From a bacterium (GTDB lineage: Bacteria; Chloroflexota; Dormibacteria; Aeolococcales; Bog-877): DNA of 11,347 bases. The translations under genes were made by a program, and so were the position numbers. The DNA lies in assembly GCA_021798435.1 (NCBI GenBank), contig JAJZGN010000044.1, forward strand, positions 1 through 11,347, in the 5' to 3' direction. Position 1 is the first letter of the stretch; each line of letters starts with the position of its first letter. The notes beneath the pieces were generated by a model. That model made no database searches and was not told where the DNA came from. It saw nothing but the letters and a program-made list of their open reading frames with translations. Positions 6,417-11,347 of the stretch are shown in pieces.

Positions 6417-7368
6417 GCCGACCCCGACAGCCGTCCCGGTGGCCTCCCAGCGCGGCCGGGCGGTGCTGATCCTGGCGGCCAGCAACTGCCTCTGGGCCGG
6501 GTCCTACGTGGCCGGCAAGGACGCCCTCGCCAACTGGCCGGTGGCGAGCCTAAACATGCTCCGCTTCACGATCGCCGGAGCGGTCCTCGCCCCCTATCTT
6601 TGGGCCAACCGCCGGCGGCTGCCCCGCGGCCGGGGCGACCGGACCCGGCTCGCCGCCATGTGCCTTCTCGGCTTCATCGGGAACAAGGCGTTCGAGTACT
6701 GGGGCCTGAGCCTCTCCAACGCCACCGACATGGCTCTCCTGATCGCCGCCGAGGCCCTGGTCACGGTCCTGCTCAGCGTCCTGCTGCTGAAGGAGAGGGT
6801 GCGCGCGGTGCAGGCCGGAGGGCTGCTGGCCGGGGGATTCGGATTCTACTTGGTGGTCGTGGGGGGGCTGCGTCCCCCCTCCGCCTTCGGCGGTCAGCAG
6901 GCCGTGGGCAACCTCCTCATCATCGTCTCGCTGGTGATGGAGGCCGGGTTCACCATCGTGGGCAAGACTGTCGCCGACCGCTATCCGCCCTTCCTGATCA
7001 CCGCCGCGGTGGTCGTCGGAAGCCTGGCCGCCTGGTGGCCGGCCGGACTTCTCCAGCTGGGCAGCGCTGGTTGGCCAGCGCCCACCTGGGCGGTCATAGT
7101 GGGCGGGCTGTATCTCGGCCTGATCACCACCGTCGTGGGGTACTGGGCGTGGTTCTATGGCCTGCAGCGGGTCATGCCCGGGGCGATGGCCCCGCTCCTC
7201 TTCATCCAGCCGCTGGTGGGGACCGCGCTGGCGGTGCTGCTCCGCGGAGAACGCCCCGGCGCAGCCACCCTGCTCGGCGGAGCGATGGTCCTCGTGGGGG
7301 TGTTCCTGGTGGCCGTGGAACGCCATCCGAGCCCCAAGGCCCCGCCCGCGGCCGCCGGGGGCGGGTAG
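6382..7368 (+). CDS. EamA/DMT-superfamily transporter (RhaT/YdcZ-like permease)
   Basis: The 328-residue product shows the ten-helix layout of the drug/metabolite transporter superfamily: membrane segments at about 27-45, 56-74, 90-107, 113-136, 144-162, 175-194, 204-225, 235-256, 266-288 and 294-313, forming two EamA repeats (about 27-162 and 175-313). Typical family features are NCLWAGSYVAGK (35-46) in helix 1, an Ala-rich helix 4 ending in LLLKERV (134-140), and the matching PLVGTALAVLLRGE (277-290) in repeat 2. Family members export amino acids, nucleotides or other small metabolites, and the substrate cannot be read from the sequence. The GTG start at 6382, preceded by GAGGTG (6375-6380), overlaps the last 35 bases of dxs. 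A later GTG at 6439 has no ribosome binding site. The overlap suggests translational coupling to dxs, although there is no known reason for DXS to need this exporter. The C-terminal tail is a low-complexity Pro/Ala/Gly stretch. Confidence 0.9.
   Translation: MRPEPEPTWSAEPTPTAVPVASQRGRAVLILAASNCLWAGSYVAGKDALANWPVASLNMLRFTIAGAVLAPYLWANRRRLPRGRGDRTRLAAMCLLGFIGNKAFEYWGLSLSNATDMALLIAAEALVTVLLSVLLLKERVRAVQAGGLLAGGFGFYLVVVGGLRPPSAFGGQQAVGNLLIIVSLVMEAGFTIVGKTVADRYPPFLITAAVVVGSLAAWWPAGLLQLGSAGWPAPTWAVIVGGLYLGLITTVVGYWAWFYGLQRVMPGAMAPLLFIQPLVGTALAVLLRGERPGAATLLGGAMVLVGVFLVAVERHPSPKAPPAAAGGG
6397..6423 (+). repeat. Three-part repeat around the dxs stop codon (A - A' - A)
   Basis: GAGCCGACC occurs at 6397-6405 and again at 6415-6423, with the complementary GGTCGGCT at 6407-6414 between them. 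The middle element can pair with the left copy (8-bp arms around a single T) or the right copy (7-bp stem GGTCGGC/GCCGACC with the dxs stop TGA at 6414-6416 as the exact loop). The geometric constraint on a one-base centre makes the right-hand pairing the more stable RNA hairpin. It lies within the dxs/EamA overlap. Confidence 0.6.
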
Positions 7369-7410
7369 TCCGATCTGACGATTCGGTCACGGTGGTAGCG
7401 GAGCTGTGAA

Positions 7411-7442
7411 CTGCCGCCCTGTCACCTCTTCGGTGGCGGTAG
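7411..7442 (+). terminator. Hairpin downstream of the EamA gene
   Basis: CTGCCGC (7411-7417) pairs with GCGGTAG (7436-7442) with one G-U pair. After a 5-nt bulge an inner CACC/GGTG stem closes a TCTTC loop. It lies 43 nt past the EamA stop and could end or protect the dxs-EamA transcript. There is no U tract, so its role as a terminator is uncertain. Confidence 0.35.
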
Positions 7443-7532
7443 GGTGGCGATAGGTCGGCGGCCGCCTCCGATCGCGACTGCCAAAGGCGGCGCTCTCTCC
7501 CTCCTTCCGTCGGCTCCCTACACCGGCGGACC

Positions 7533-7562
7533 CCGCCGCCCCGGGCCCTCCCGGGGCGGCGG
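7533..7562. terminator. 13-bp perfect hairpin between convergent genes
   Basis: CCGCCGCCCCGGG (7533-7545) and CCCGGGGCGGCGG (7550-7562) form a 13-bp perfect stem with a CCCT loop, by far the strongest hairpin in the window. It lies between the convergent EamA (stop 7368) and glutamine synthetase (stop 7630) genes, where a two-way terminator is expected. Neither side has a real U tract (CGTCTTC follows on the plus strand), as is common for terminators of GC-rich bacteria. Outside it, CACCGGCGG (7521-7529) is a perfect complement of CCGCCGGTG (7599-7607). Confidence 0.6.
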
Positions 7563-7629
7563 CCGCGTCTTCGGGAGCCCTCAGCGAGCGGCTCCATCCC
7601 GCCGGTGACCAGATGGCCCCGGCCAGGGG

Positions 7630-9087
7630 TCAGCAGTCGGCGTAGAGCATGAACTCGTAGGGGTGGGGACGGAGCCGAACCGGGTCAACCTCCCGCTCCC
7701 GCTTGAGGTCTATCCAGGTCCTCACCACGTCCTCGGTGAACACCCCTCCCTCGTAGAGGAACTCGTGGTCAACCTCCAGGGCCGCCAGCACCTCCTGCAA
7801 GCTTCCCGGCAGATCCTTGACCCGCCCGGCGGCCTCCCCCTCCAGCTCGTAGAGGTCGGCCTCGATGGGGCTCGGGGGCTCGATCCGCCGCCGGATGCCG
7901 TCCAGCCCGGCCATCAGCATGGCGGAGAAGGCAAGGTAGGGGTTGGCGGTGGGGTCGGGTGAGCGGAACTCCAGACGGCGGAGCTGAGGCCGCTCACTGT
8001 AGGTGGGGATCCGGATGCATGCCGAGCGGTTGCGGGCGCTGTAGGCGAGCTTGATCGGCGCCTCGTACCCCGGGACCAGCCGGCGGTAGCTGTTGGTGGT
8101 GGGCGCGGCGAAGGCCAGAAGTGCCGGAGCGTGGTGCAGCAGGCCACCGATGTACCACCGCGCCAGGTCGCTCAGCATGGCGTAGCCATCCCGGTCGTAG
8201 AAGAGCGGCTCGCCCTCCTTCCAGAGGGACTGGTGGGTGTGCATCCCACTGCCGTTGTCACCGAACAGCGGCTTGGGCATGAAGGTGGCGGTCAGGCCCT
8301 CCCGCATGCAGACGTTCTTGACCACGTACTTGAAGAGCAGCACCTTGTCGGCCATCGCCACCAGGCTGTCGTAGCGCATGTCGATCTCGGCCTGGCCCGC
8401 CGTTCCCACCTCGTGGTGATGGACCTCGACGTCGATCCCGGCCTCCATGAGCGCCATGGTGATCCGGGAGCGCAGGTCCTGGAGCTTGTCTACCGGCGGC
8501 ACCGGGAAGTACCCCTCCTTGAGGCGGGGGCGGAAGCCGAGGTTGGGGGTGCCGTTGCGCCCCGCGTTCCAGATCCCCTCGTCCGAGTCGATGTGGTAGA
8601 AGCCTTCGTTCACCCCCTGGCCAAAGCGGATGGAGTTGAAGATGTAGAACTCCATCTCCGGCCCCCAGTAGCTGGTGTCGGCGATCCCCGAGGCCCGGAG
8701 GTGGGCCTCGGCCTTGTGGGCGACGTACCGGGGGTCGCGGCTGTAACGGGCCTTGGTCACCGGATCCACCACGTCACAGATCAAGGAGAGGGTCGGAACC
8801 TCGAGGACCGGATCCACGATCGCCGTCCGGGGGTCCGGGAAGAGCAGCATGTCGCTCTCGTAGATCTGCTGGAAGCCCTTGATGCTGCTGCCGTCGAAGC
8901 CGATCCCCTCTTGGAAGAGCGACTCGGAGAGCTCGGACACCGGGATGCTGAAGTGCTGCCACTGGCCCAAGAGGTCGCTGAAGCGGAAGTCGACGATCTT
9001 GACGCCCTGGTCCCTGGCGAAGGCGATCACCGCCTTGGGGTCGGTCCCCGCCTCCACCCCCAGCTGCCGGTCCACGGTCATAGCCAT
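7630..9087 (-). CDS. glnA: Glutamine synthetase, type I
   Basis: The 485-residue product is a full-length class I glutamine synthetase (ATP-dependent joining of ammonia to glutamate; a cytosolic dodecamer in known members). The N-terminal beta-grasp domain includes FSDLLGQWQHFSIP (36-49) and GFDGSSIKGF (63-72). The catalytic domain shows GPEMEFYIF (142-150, metal-binding Glu144 and Glu146), VHHHEVGTAGQAEID (222-236), KPLFGDNGSGMHTHQSLW (272-289), NSYRRLVPGYEAP (332-344, Glu342 being the flap Glu that shields the active site) and RRLEFRSPDPTANPYLA (370-386). Tyr413 in DLYELEGEAA aligns with the Tyr that is adenylylated in enterobacterial and mycobacterial enzymes, but the usual LPPEE after it is changed. 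GGAGGAG (9092-9098, minus strand) lies 4 nt before the ATG at 9087; a second ATG at 9081 is possible. The 7Fe ferredoxin gene ends 134 bp upstream on the same strand. Confidence 0.97.
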   Translation of the reverse strand: MAMTVDRQLGVEAGTDPKAVIAFARDQGVKIVDFRFSDLLGQWQHFSIPVSELSESLFQEGIGFDGSSIKGFQQIYESDMLLFPDPRTAIVDPVLEVPTLSLICDVVDPVTKARYSRDPRYVAHKAEAHLRASGIADTSYWGPEMEFYIFNSIRFGQGVNEGFYHIDSDEGIWNAGRNGTPNLGFRPRLKEGYFPVPPVDKLQDLRSRITMALMEAGIDVEVHHHEVGTAGQAEIDMRYDSLVAMADKVLLFKYVVKNVCMREGLTATFMPKPLFGDNGSGMHTHQSLWKEGEPLFYDRDGYAMLSDLARWYIGGLLHHAPALLAFAAPTTNSYRRLVPGYEAPIKLAYSARNRSACIRIPTYSERPQLRRLEFRSPDPTANPYLAFSAMLMAGLDGIRRRIEPPSPIEADLYELEGEAAGRVKDLPGSLQEVLAALEVDHEFLYEGGVFTEDVVRTWIDLKREREVDPVRLRPHPYEFMLYADC

Positions 9088-9129
9088 CTGGCTCCTCCAT
9101 GCCCAAAGCCGCCTGCTCCCCAGACGTTA

Positions 9130-9145
9130 GCGCCGCCGGCGGCGC
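9130..9145. repeat. 16-bp GC palindrome upstream of glnA
   Basis: GCGCCGCCGGCGGCGC is a perfect palindrome 43-58 bp upstream of the glnA start, in the gap between the ferredoxin and glnA genes. It could act as an operator, as an RNA hairpin (6-bp stem, CCGG loop) in the glnA leader, or as the ferredoxin terminator. It has no U tract, and the all-GC content makes chance a real possibility. A smaller stem CTGGT/ACCAG lies at 9157-9169. Confidence 0.35.
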
Positions 9146-9221
9146 CGGGCATCGTGCTGGTCACACCAGAAAGGAGGGACGATACTTAGACGGATAGCCC
9201 AAATGGCCTCCGGGGCGATGC

Positions 9222-9521
9222 TCAGTCGAGCTGAGCCGGGGGGACCTCCTTCACCGCCACCTTGGCGCGGGCCGCCTCCCGGTCCTGGAAGTACTCCCGG
9301 TTGATCTCGGTGTACTCCGCCCACTCCGGGGGAAGGTCCTCCTCGGCGTAGATGGCGTCCACCGGGCAGGGGTCGACGCAGGCCCCGCAGTCGATGCACT
9401 CGGCGGGGTCGATGTAGAGCATCCGGTCCTCGTCCCCGCCGATGATGCAGTCCACCGGACACACTTCTACGCAGGACTTGTCCTTGACGTCGATGCAGGT
9501 CTCGCCGATCACGTAGGTCAT
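9222..9521 (-). CDS. fdxA: Seven-iron ferredoxin ([3Fe-4S]/[4Fe-4S]), FdxA type
   Basis: This is a 99-residue soluble electron carrier. The cysteine pattern Cys9, Cys17, Cys21, Cys25, then Cys42, Cys45, Cys48, Cys52 matches 7Fe ferredoxins of the Azotobacter FdI and actinobacterial FdxA kind. By that template Cys9, Cys17 and Cys52 hold the [3Fe-4S] cluster; Cys21, Cys42, Cys45 and Cys48 hold the [4Fe-4S] cluster; and Cys25 is the free Cys. MTYVIGETCIDVKDKSC and CPVDAIYAEEDLPPEW are typical of the group, including the acidic C-terminal half. It passes low-potential electrons to partners such as cytochromes P450, oxidoreductases or nitrogen-metabolism enzymes, and the partner is not identifiable here. 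The ATG at 9521 is preceded by AGGAG (9533-9537) at 11 nt. The gene lies between a pilin gene and glnA on the same strand. Confidence 0.95.
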   Translation of the reverse strand: MTYVIGETCIDVKDKSCVEVCPVDCIIGGDEDRMLYIDPAECIDCGACVDPCPVDAIYAEEDLPPEWAEYTEINREYFQDREAARAKVAVKEVPPAQLD

Positions 9522-9580
9522 GGGCCCGGGCTCTCCTCAGACTCGGTTCCGGCCGGAAGCGGCCGACGGCTCCGAAGTCG

Positions 9581-9589
9581 AGGATAGCA
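9581..9589 (-). promoter_or_regulatory. Possible extended -10 promoter of the ferredoxin gene
   Basis: On the minus strand this is TGCTATCCT, matching the extended -10 pattern TGnTAnnnT. It would start transcription near 9574, giving a leader of about 50 nt with the ferredoxin ribosome binding site. No -35 element is evident, which an extended -10 can do without. Confidence 0.35.
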
Positions 9590-9591
9590 GA

Positions 9592-9605
9592 GGCCCCGGA
9601 GGGCC
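9592..9605 (-). terminator. Weak hairpin after the pilin gene
   Basis: GGCCC (9592-9596) and GGGCC (9601-9605) form a 5-bp stem with a 4-nt loop, 12-25 nt past the pilin stop on the minus strand. It is a candidate for separating pilin and ferredoxin transcription but is short and lacks a clear U tract. Confidence 0.25.
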
Positions 9606-9616
9606 CCCCGGTGGGG

Positions 9617-9841
9617 TCAGCTGCTGGCTCGAGCTACTCCATTGGAGATGTTGGAATACATGTCCGTCACATGCCCTCCCAGCACTCCGACGATGACGAT
9701 GAGGACCATGGCAACCAGCATCAGGATGAGCGCGTACTCAACCATCCCCTGCCCCGGGGAGCCGCTCCGAAGATGCTCCGCCCAGCCCCGCAGACGAGCT
9801 GAGATGAGCATTTTCGTCGAGCCCCGGTTGGGCTTCTGCAT
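9617..9841 (-). CDS. Flp/Fap-type (Tad) pilin prepilin
   Basis: The 74-residue product is a typical Flp prepilin, the major subunit of Tad-type IVb pili used for surface attachment. A basic leader (1-30) ends in Gly30, followed by QGMVEY (31-36). This is the G/xxxxEY processing site, with Glu35 and Tyr36 in the positions needed by prepilin peptidase. The mature 44-residue protein would be a hydrophobic helix (ALILMLVAMVLIVIVGVLGG) and a short polar tail. The leader is long for a Flp pilin. A second ATG at 9811 would shorten it by ten residues, and neither start has a good ribosome binding site. No other tad genes (ATPase, TadB/C, peptidase) are in the window, so it is an orphan here. The call is firm; the start is not. 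Confidence 0.9.
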   Translation of the reverse strand: MQKPNRGSTKMLISARLRGWAEHLRSGSPGQGMVEYALILMLVAMVLIVIVGVLGGHVTDMYSNISNGVARASS

Positions 9842-9848
9842 GCCTCGG

Positions 9849-9854
9849 ACTGTA
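9849..9854 (-). promoter_or_regulatory. Possible -10 box next to the pilin start
   Basis: On the minus strand TACAGT (TAnnnT pattern) ends 7 nt before the pilin ATG at 9841. As at dxs, this spacing would give a leaderless or nearly leaderless transcript, and the ATG has only a weak GAGG two bases away. The hexamer matches consensus less well than the one at dxs, and no -35 is seen. Confidence 0.3.
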
Positions 9855-9965
9855 ACCGGGGTGGACTCTCCCGGATCCCCCGTGCCCCAATCGTTACCGC
9901 TTCTGCAGGTGCCCTGTTCCAGAGCGCGATTCCCATTTTCAGCGGCGGTCTTCGCCCCAGGTGCT

Positions 9966-9971
9966 TAGAAT
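9966..9971 (+). promoter_or_regulatory. Possible -10 box of the RDD-CoxG-like operon
   Basis: TAGAAT differs from TATAAT at one base and lies 60 bp upstream of the TTG start of the RDD gene. A start near 9978 would give a leader of about 55 nt that includes the ribosome binding site at 10023-10028. No clear -35 element is present. Confidence 0.4.
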
Positions 9972-10022
9972 CAAGTTCGCGACGCCTTGAGGCCCTGAGA
10001 CCGGGATCCGAGGCGGGCCGAG

Positions 10023-10028
10023 AGGGAG
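10023..10028 (+). promoter_or_regulatory. Ribosome binding site deciding a TTG start
   Basis: AGGGAG lies 3 nt before a TTG at 10032 and 6 nt before the adjacent TTG at 10035. There is no ATG or GTG near it in frame, so the RDD gene starts at one of these TTG codons. The spacing slightly favours 10035. Confidence 0.6.
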
Positions 10029-10031
10029 CCA

Positions 10032-10751
10032 TTGTTGCGGCAGACCCCGGACGGCGCCGACCGGGCCAACTCGAGCCGGGGCCAACCCCCGCTGCCCCGT
10101 GGACCCCGCTTTCTCGCGGGGGTGATCGACTTCTTCGCCCTCCTCATCCCCGAGGTGGTGGCGTACGAGCTGATCGCCGCCCAGGAGGTCAACCGCTGGT
10201 CCACCTACTACCAGAGCCACCCCAAGGCCGGGCTGAGCGCCTCCCTGGCGAGGTACCCGGGCGTCAACGCCGCGGTGTTCCACTTCTACATCGCCATCGA
10301 GGTGCTCACCGCCGCCTACCTGATCGCCAGCTACCTCGTCTGGGGGGCCACGCCCGGCAAGCTCGCCCTGGGCCTCCGGATCACGCGCCTCGACGGCTCC
10401 CCGCTCAGCGTGCGGGCCGCGGTGCTCCGCTCGGTCCCCTTCTGGCTGCCTCTCCTGGTGACCCCGATCAGCCTTCCGCTGCTGTTCTTCGAGTACGTGG
10501 GCAGCCCGATCCTGATCATCTCCCGTCCGGACCGCCGGGCGCTGGAGGATCTGCTGGCGGGCACCATGGTGGTGCGGCGGGAGCTGGCGGGCACCCCGCT
10601 GTCCCAGCTGGTGGCGCCGCCCGCTCCCCGGCGCCCCCAAAGCTCACCCCCCGCGCCTCGCGGCCGACACCTCCCCGGCTGGGAGCCCGCCGCGCCGCCA
10701 CCGCCGGAGGGTGCCAGCGGCGACAGTGGCGATGAGGAGGGCCGGCGATGA
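10032..10751 (+). CDS. RDD-family membrane protein
   Basis: The 239-residue product carries the RDD domain at about 24-185: PRFLAGVIDFFALL (25-38), with the family's Arg26 and Asp33 in the first helix, a second helix about 84-104, then GATPGKLALGLRITRLDGSPLS (105-126), a third helix about 136-155, and LEDLLAGTMVVRR (171-183) holding the closing conserved Asp173. RDD proteins are small integral membrane proteins; some have been linked to Na+/H+ transport, and most have no known role. After the domain a proline-rich, hydrophilic tail (about 195-239) ends acidic-basic (DSGDEEGRR). The loop 51-80 between the first two helices is longer than in minimal members. The stop overlaps the next start (ATGA, 10748-10751), so it is translationally coupled to the CoxG-like gene and the two products may act together at the membrane. 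Confidence 0.9.
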   Translation: MLRQTPDGADRANSSRGQPPLPRGPRFLAGVIDFFALLIPEVVAYELIAAQEVNRWSTYYQSHPKAGLSASLARYPGVNAAVFHFYIAIEVLTAAYLIASYLVWGATPGKLALGLRITRLDGSPLSVRAAVLRSVPFWLPLLVTPISLPLLFFEYVGSPILIISRPDRRALEDLLAGTMVVRRELAGTPLSQLVAPPAPRRPQSSPPAPRGRHLPGWEPAAPPPPEGASGDSGDEEGRR

Positions 10752-11347
10752 CCTACATCGAAGAGATCCGGCTGGGGGCCGCCCAGGAGAGGGTGTGGAG
10801 CCTTCTGGTGCTGGAGGCTGGGGCCGCCGAGCTCCTTCCTGGTCTGCGCCGATCGGAGGGGGGCCGGGGAACCGTGCGGGCGACGCTCGCCGGTCACGCC
10901 GTGACCTACCGAGGGTACGGCCGCCAGCACATCGAGGAGCCGGGGAAGAGGGTGACCTGGACGCTGAGCGGTCGCGAGGTGCGCGGGGAGGGGAGGGCGC
11001 ACGTCGAGGTCCGGGCCCGGGTGCGGGAGGCTCCCGACGGAGGATGCGACCTCCGCCTCACCGTCCTGGTGGACGGTCGGGGACGGATCGACGAGGCTGG
11101 CGCAAAGGCCCAGGAGCAGGCCGTCGCCCAGGGGGTCGCCAGGTTCCGCCGGGCCCTGGAGACACAGCTGCGCCCGCAACCGTTACCGAGGGCCGCGGTC
11201 GCGGCGCCCGGGCCGACACCTCAGCTCGAGATCCTGCCCCCGGTCCGGCGAGGCGCGACGCTAAGGGACCGTCGGCTCGCGGGCACCCTGGGGCTGGCCG
11301 CCCTGGCCGCCAGCGCCTGGCTTGCCTGGAGGTATCTGCGGAGGCGC
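10748..11347 (+). CDS. CoxG-like SRPBCC protein with C-terminal membrane anchor (runs to window end)
   Basis: The ATG overlaps the RDD stop and the frame stays open to the last base, giving 200 residues. The part seen ends in WRYLRRR, so the stop is probably just outside. Residues 1-142 resemble the CO dehydrogenase subunit G (CoxG) branch of the SRPBCC/START-like fold: AQERVWSLL (12-20), LLPGL (29-33, the 'CLPG' position of CoxG but without the Cys), a run of beta strands with VTYRGYGRQHIEEPGKRVTWTLSG and GEGRAHVEVRARV, then a long C-terminal helix (114-140). A Pro/Ala-rich linker (143-170) leads to one hydrophobic helix (about 178-195) and basic tail, a tail anchor. CoxG proteins help connect CO dehydrogenase to the membrane and have been reported to deliver quinone. 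No CO dehydrogenase genes are in the window, so the partner is unknown. Other SRPBCC roles, such as binding lipids or small hydrophobic ligands, remain possible. Confidence 0.8.
   Translation, partial: MTYIEEIRLGAAQERVWSLLVLEAGAAELLPGLRRSEGGRGTVRATLAGHAVTYRGYGRQHIEEPGKRVTWTLSGREVRGEGRAHVEVRARVREAPDGGCDLRLTVLVDGRGRIDEAGAKAQEQAVAQGVARFRRALETQLRPQPLPRAAVAAPGPTPQLEILPPVRRGATLRDRRLAGTLGLAALAASAWLAWRYLRRR

Noticed and set aside
4548..6485. Long minus-strand open frame (645 codons) opposite dxs
   Set aside because: It is antisense to a clear, full-length DXS. Its translation is His/Gly/Val-rich low-complexity without any family motif, as expected for the reverse strand of GC-rich coding DNA.
8131..9189. 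Plus-strand open frame (352 codons) opposite glnA
   Set aside because: It is a shadow of glutamine synthetase. The Val/Leu/His-rich translation shows no fold or motif.
9220..9236. GCTCAG/CTGAGC hairpin over the ferredoxin stop codon
   Set aside because: It has a 6-bp stem made partly of coding sequence and no U tract after it, so it is too weak to call a terminator.
10331..11179. Minus-strand open frame (282 codons) opposite the RDD and CoxG-like genes
   Set aside because: The plus strand carries two recognisable, coupled families here; the minus translation has Ser/Pro/Arg-rich low complexity.
1..11347. Defence island, mobile element, CRISPR array or biosynthetic cluster
   Set aside because: There are no spaced direct repeats, transposase, integrase, nuclease or synthase modules. 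The CPBP protein alone is not enough to suggest bacteriocin immunity or phage defence.

Overview
This is a very GC-rich stretch (by eye about 70% G+C) with tightly packed housekeeping and membrane-protein genes. I see no phage, transposase, tRNA, rRNA or CRISPR signature. The gene set fits a Gram-positive-lineage or related 'terrabacterial' chromosome such as Actinomycetota, Dormibacterota or Chloroflexota: non-mevalonate isoprenoid synthesis (dxs), a glnA-type glutamine synthetase, a 7Fe ferredoxin of the actinobacterial kind, a Flp/Tad-type pilin, RDD and CPBP membrane proteins, and a CoxG-like protein. I cannot fix the phylum from the sequence alone.

Layout, left to right. Positions 1-171 (+) hold the C-terminal end of a membrane protein, probably an ABC-2 type permease. 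Positions 4361-394 (-) hold a run of three genes: a small four-helix membrane protein, an overlapping CPBP-family (Abi/CAAX-protease-like) membrane protein, and an unusual 804-residue transketolase-like enzyme with its own strong ribosome binding site. Positions 4362-4487 are a divergent control region with inverted repeats and a perfect TATAAT box just upstream of dxs. Positions 4488-7368 (+) hold dxs followed by an overlapping EamA/DMT-family exporter. Positions 7369-7629 are a hairpin-rich convergent gap. Positions 9841-7630 (-) hold a Flp pilin, a 7Fe ferredoxin and a type I glutamine synthetase. Positions 9842-10031 are a second divergent region. Positions 10032-11347 (+) hold an RDD-family membrane protein translationally coupled (ATGA) to a CoxG/SRPBCC-like protein with a C-terminal membrane helix; the window ends just at or before that protein's stop.

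How the genes may work together. dxs commits pyruvate and glyceraldehyde 3-phosphate to isoprenoid synthesis, and the transketolase-like enzyme across the divergent promoter is another thiamine-diphosphate enzyme. Glutamine synthetase is the ammonia-assimilation step. The CoxG-like protein suggests, but does not prove, a link to a molybdenum hydroxylase or CO dehydrogenase encoded beyond the right edge.

I found no convincing new multi-gene system. The observations most worth following are the divergent transketolase-like enzyme, the probable leaderless dxs transcript, a three-part repeat that brackets the dxs stop codon inside the start of the exporter gene, and the RDD-CoxG-like pair.
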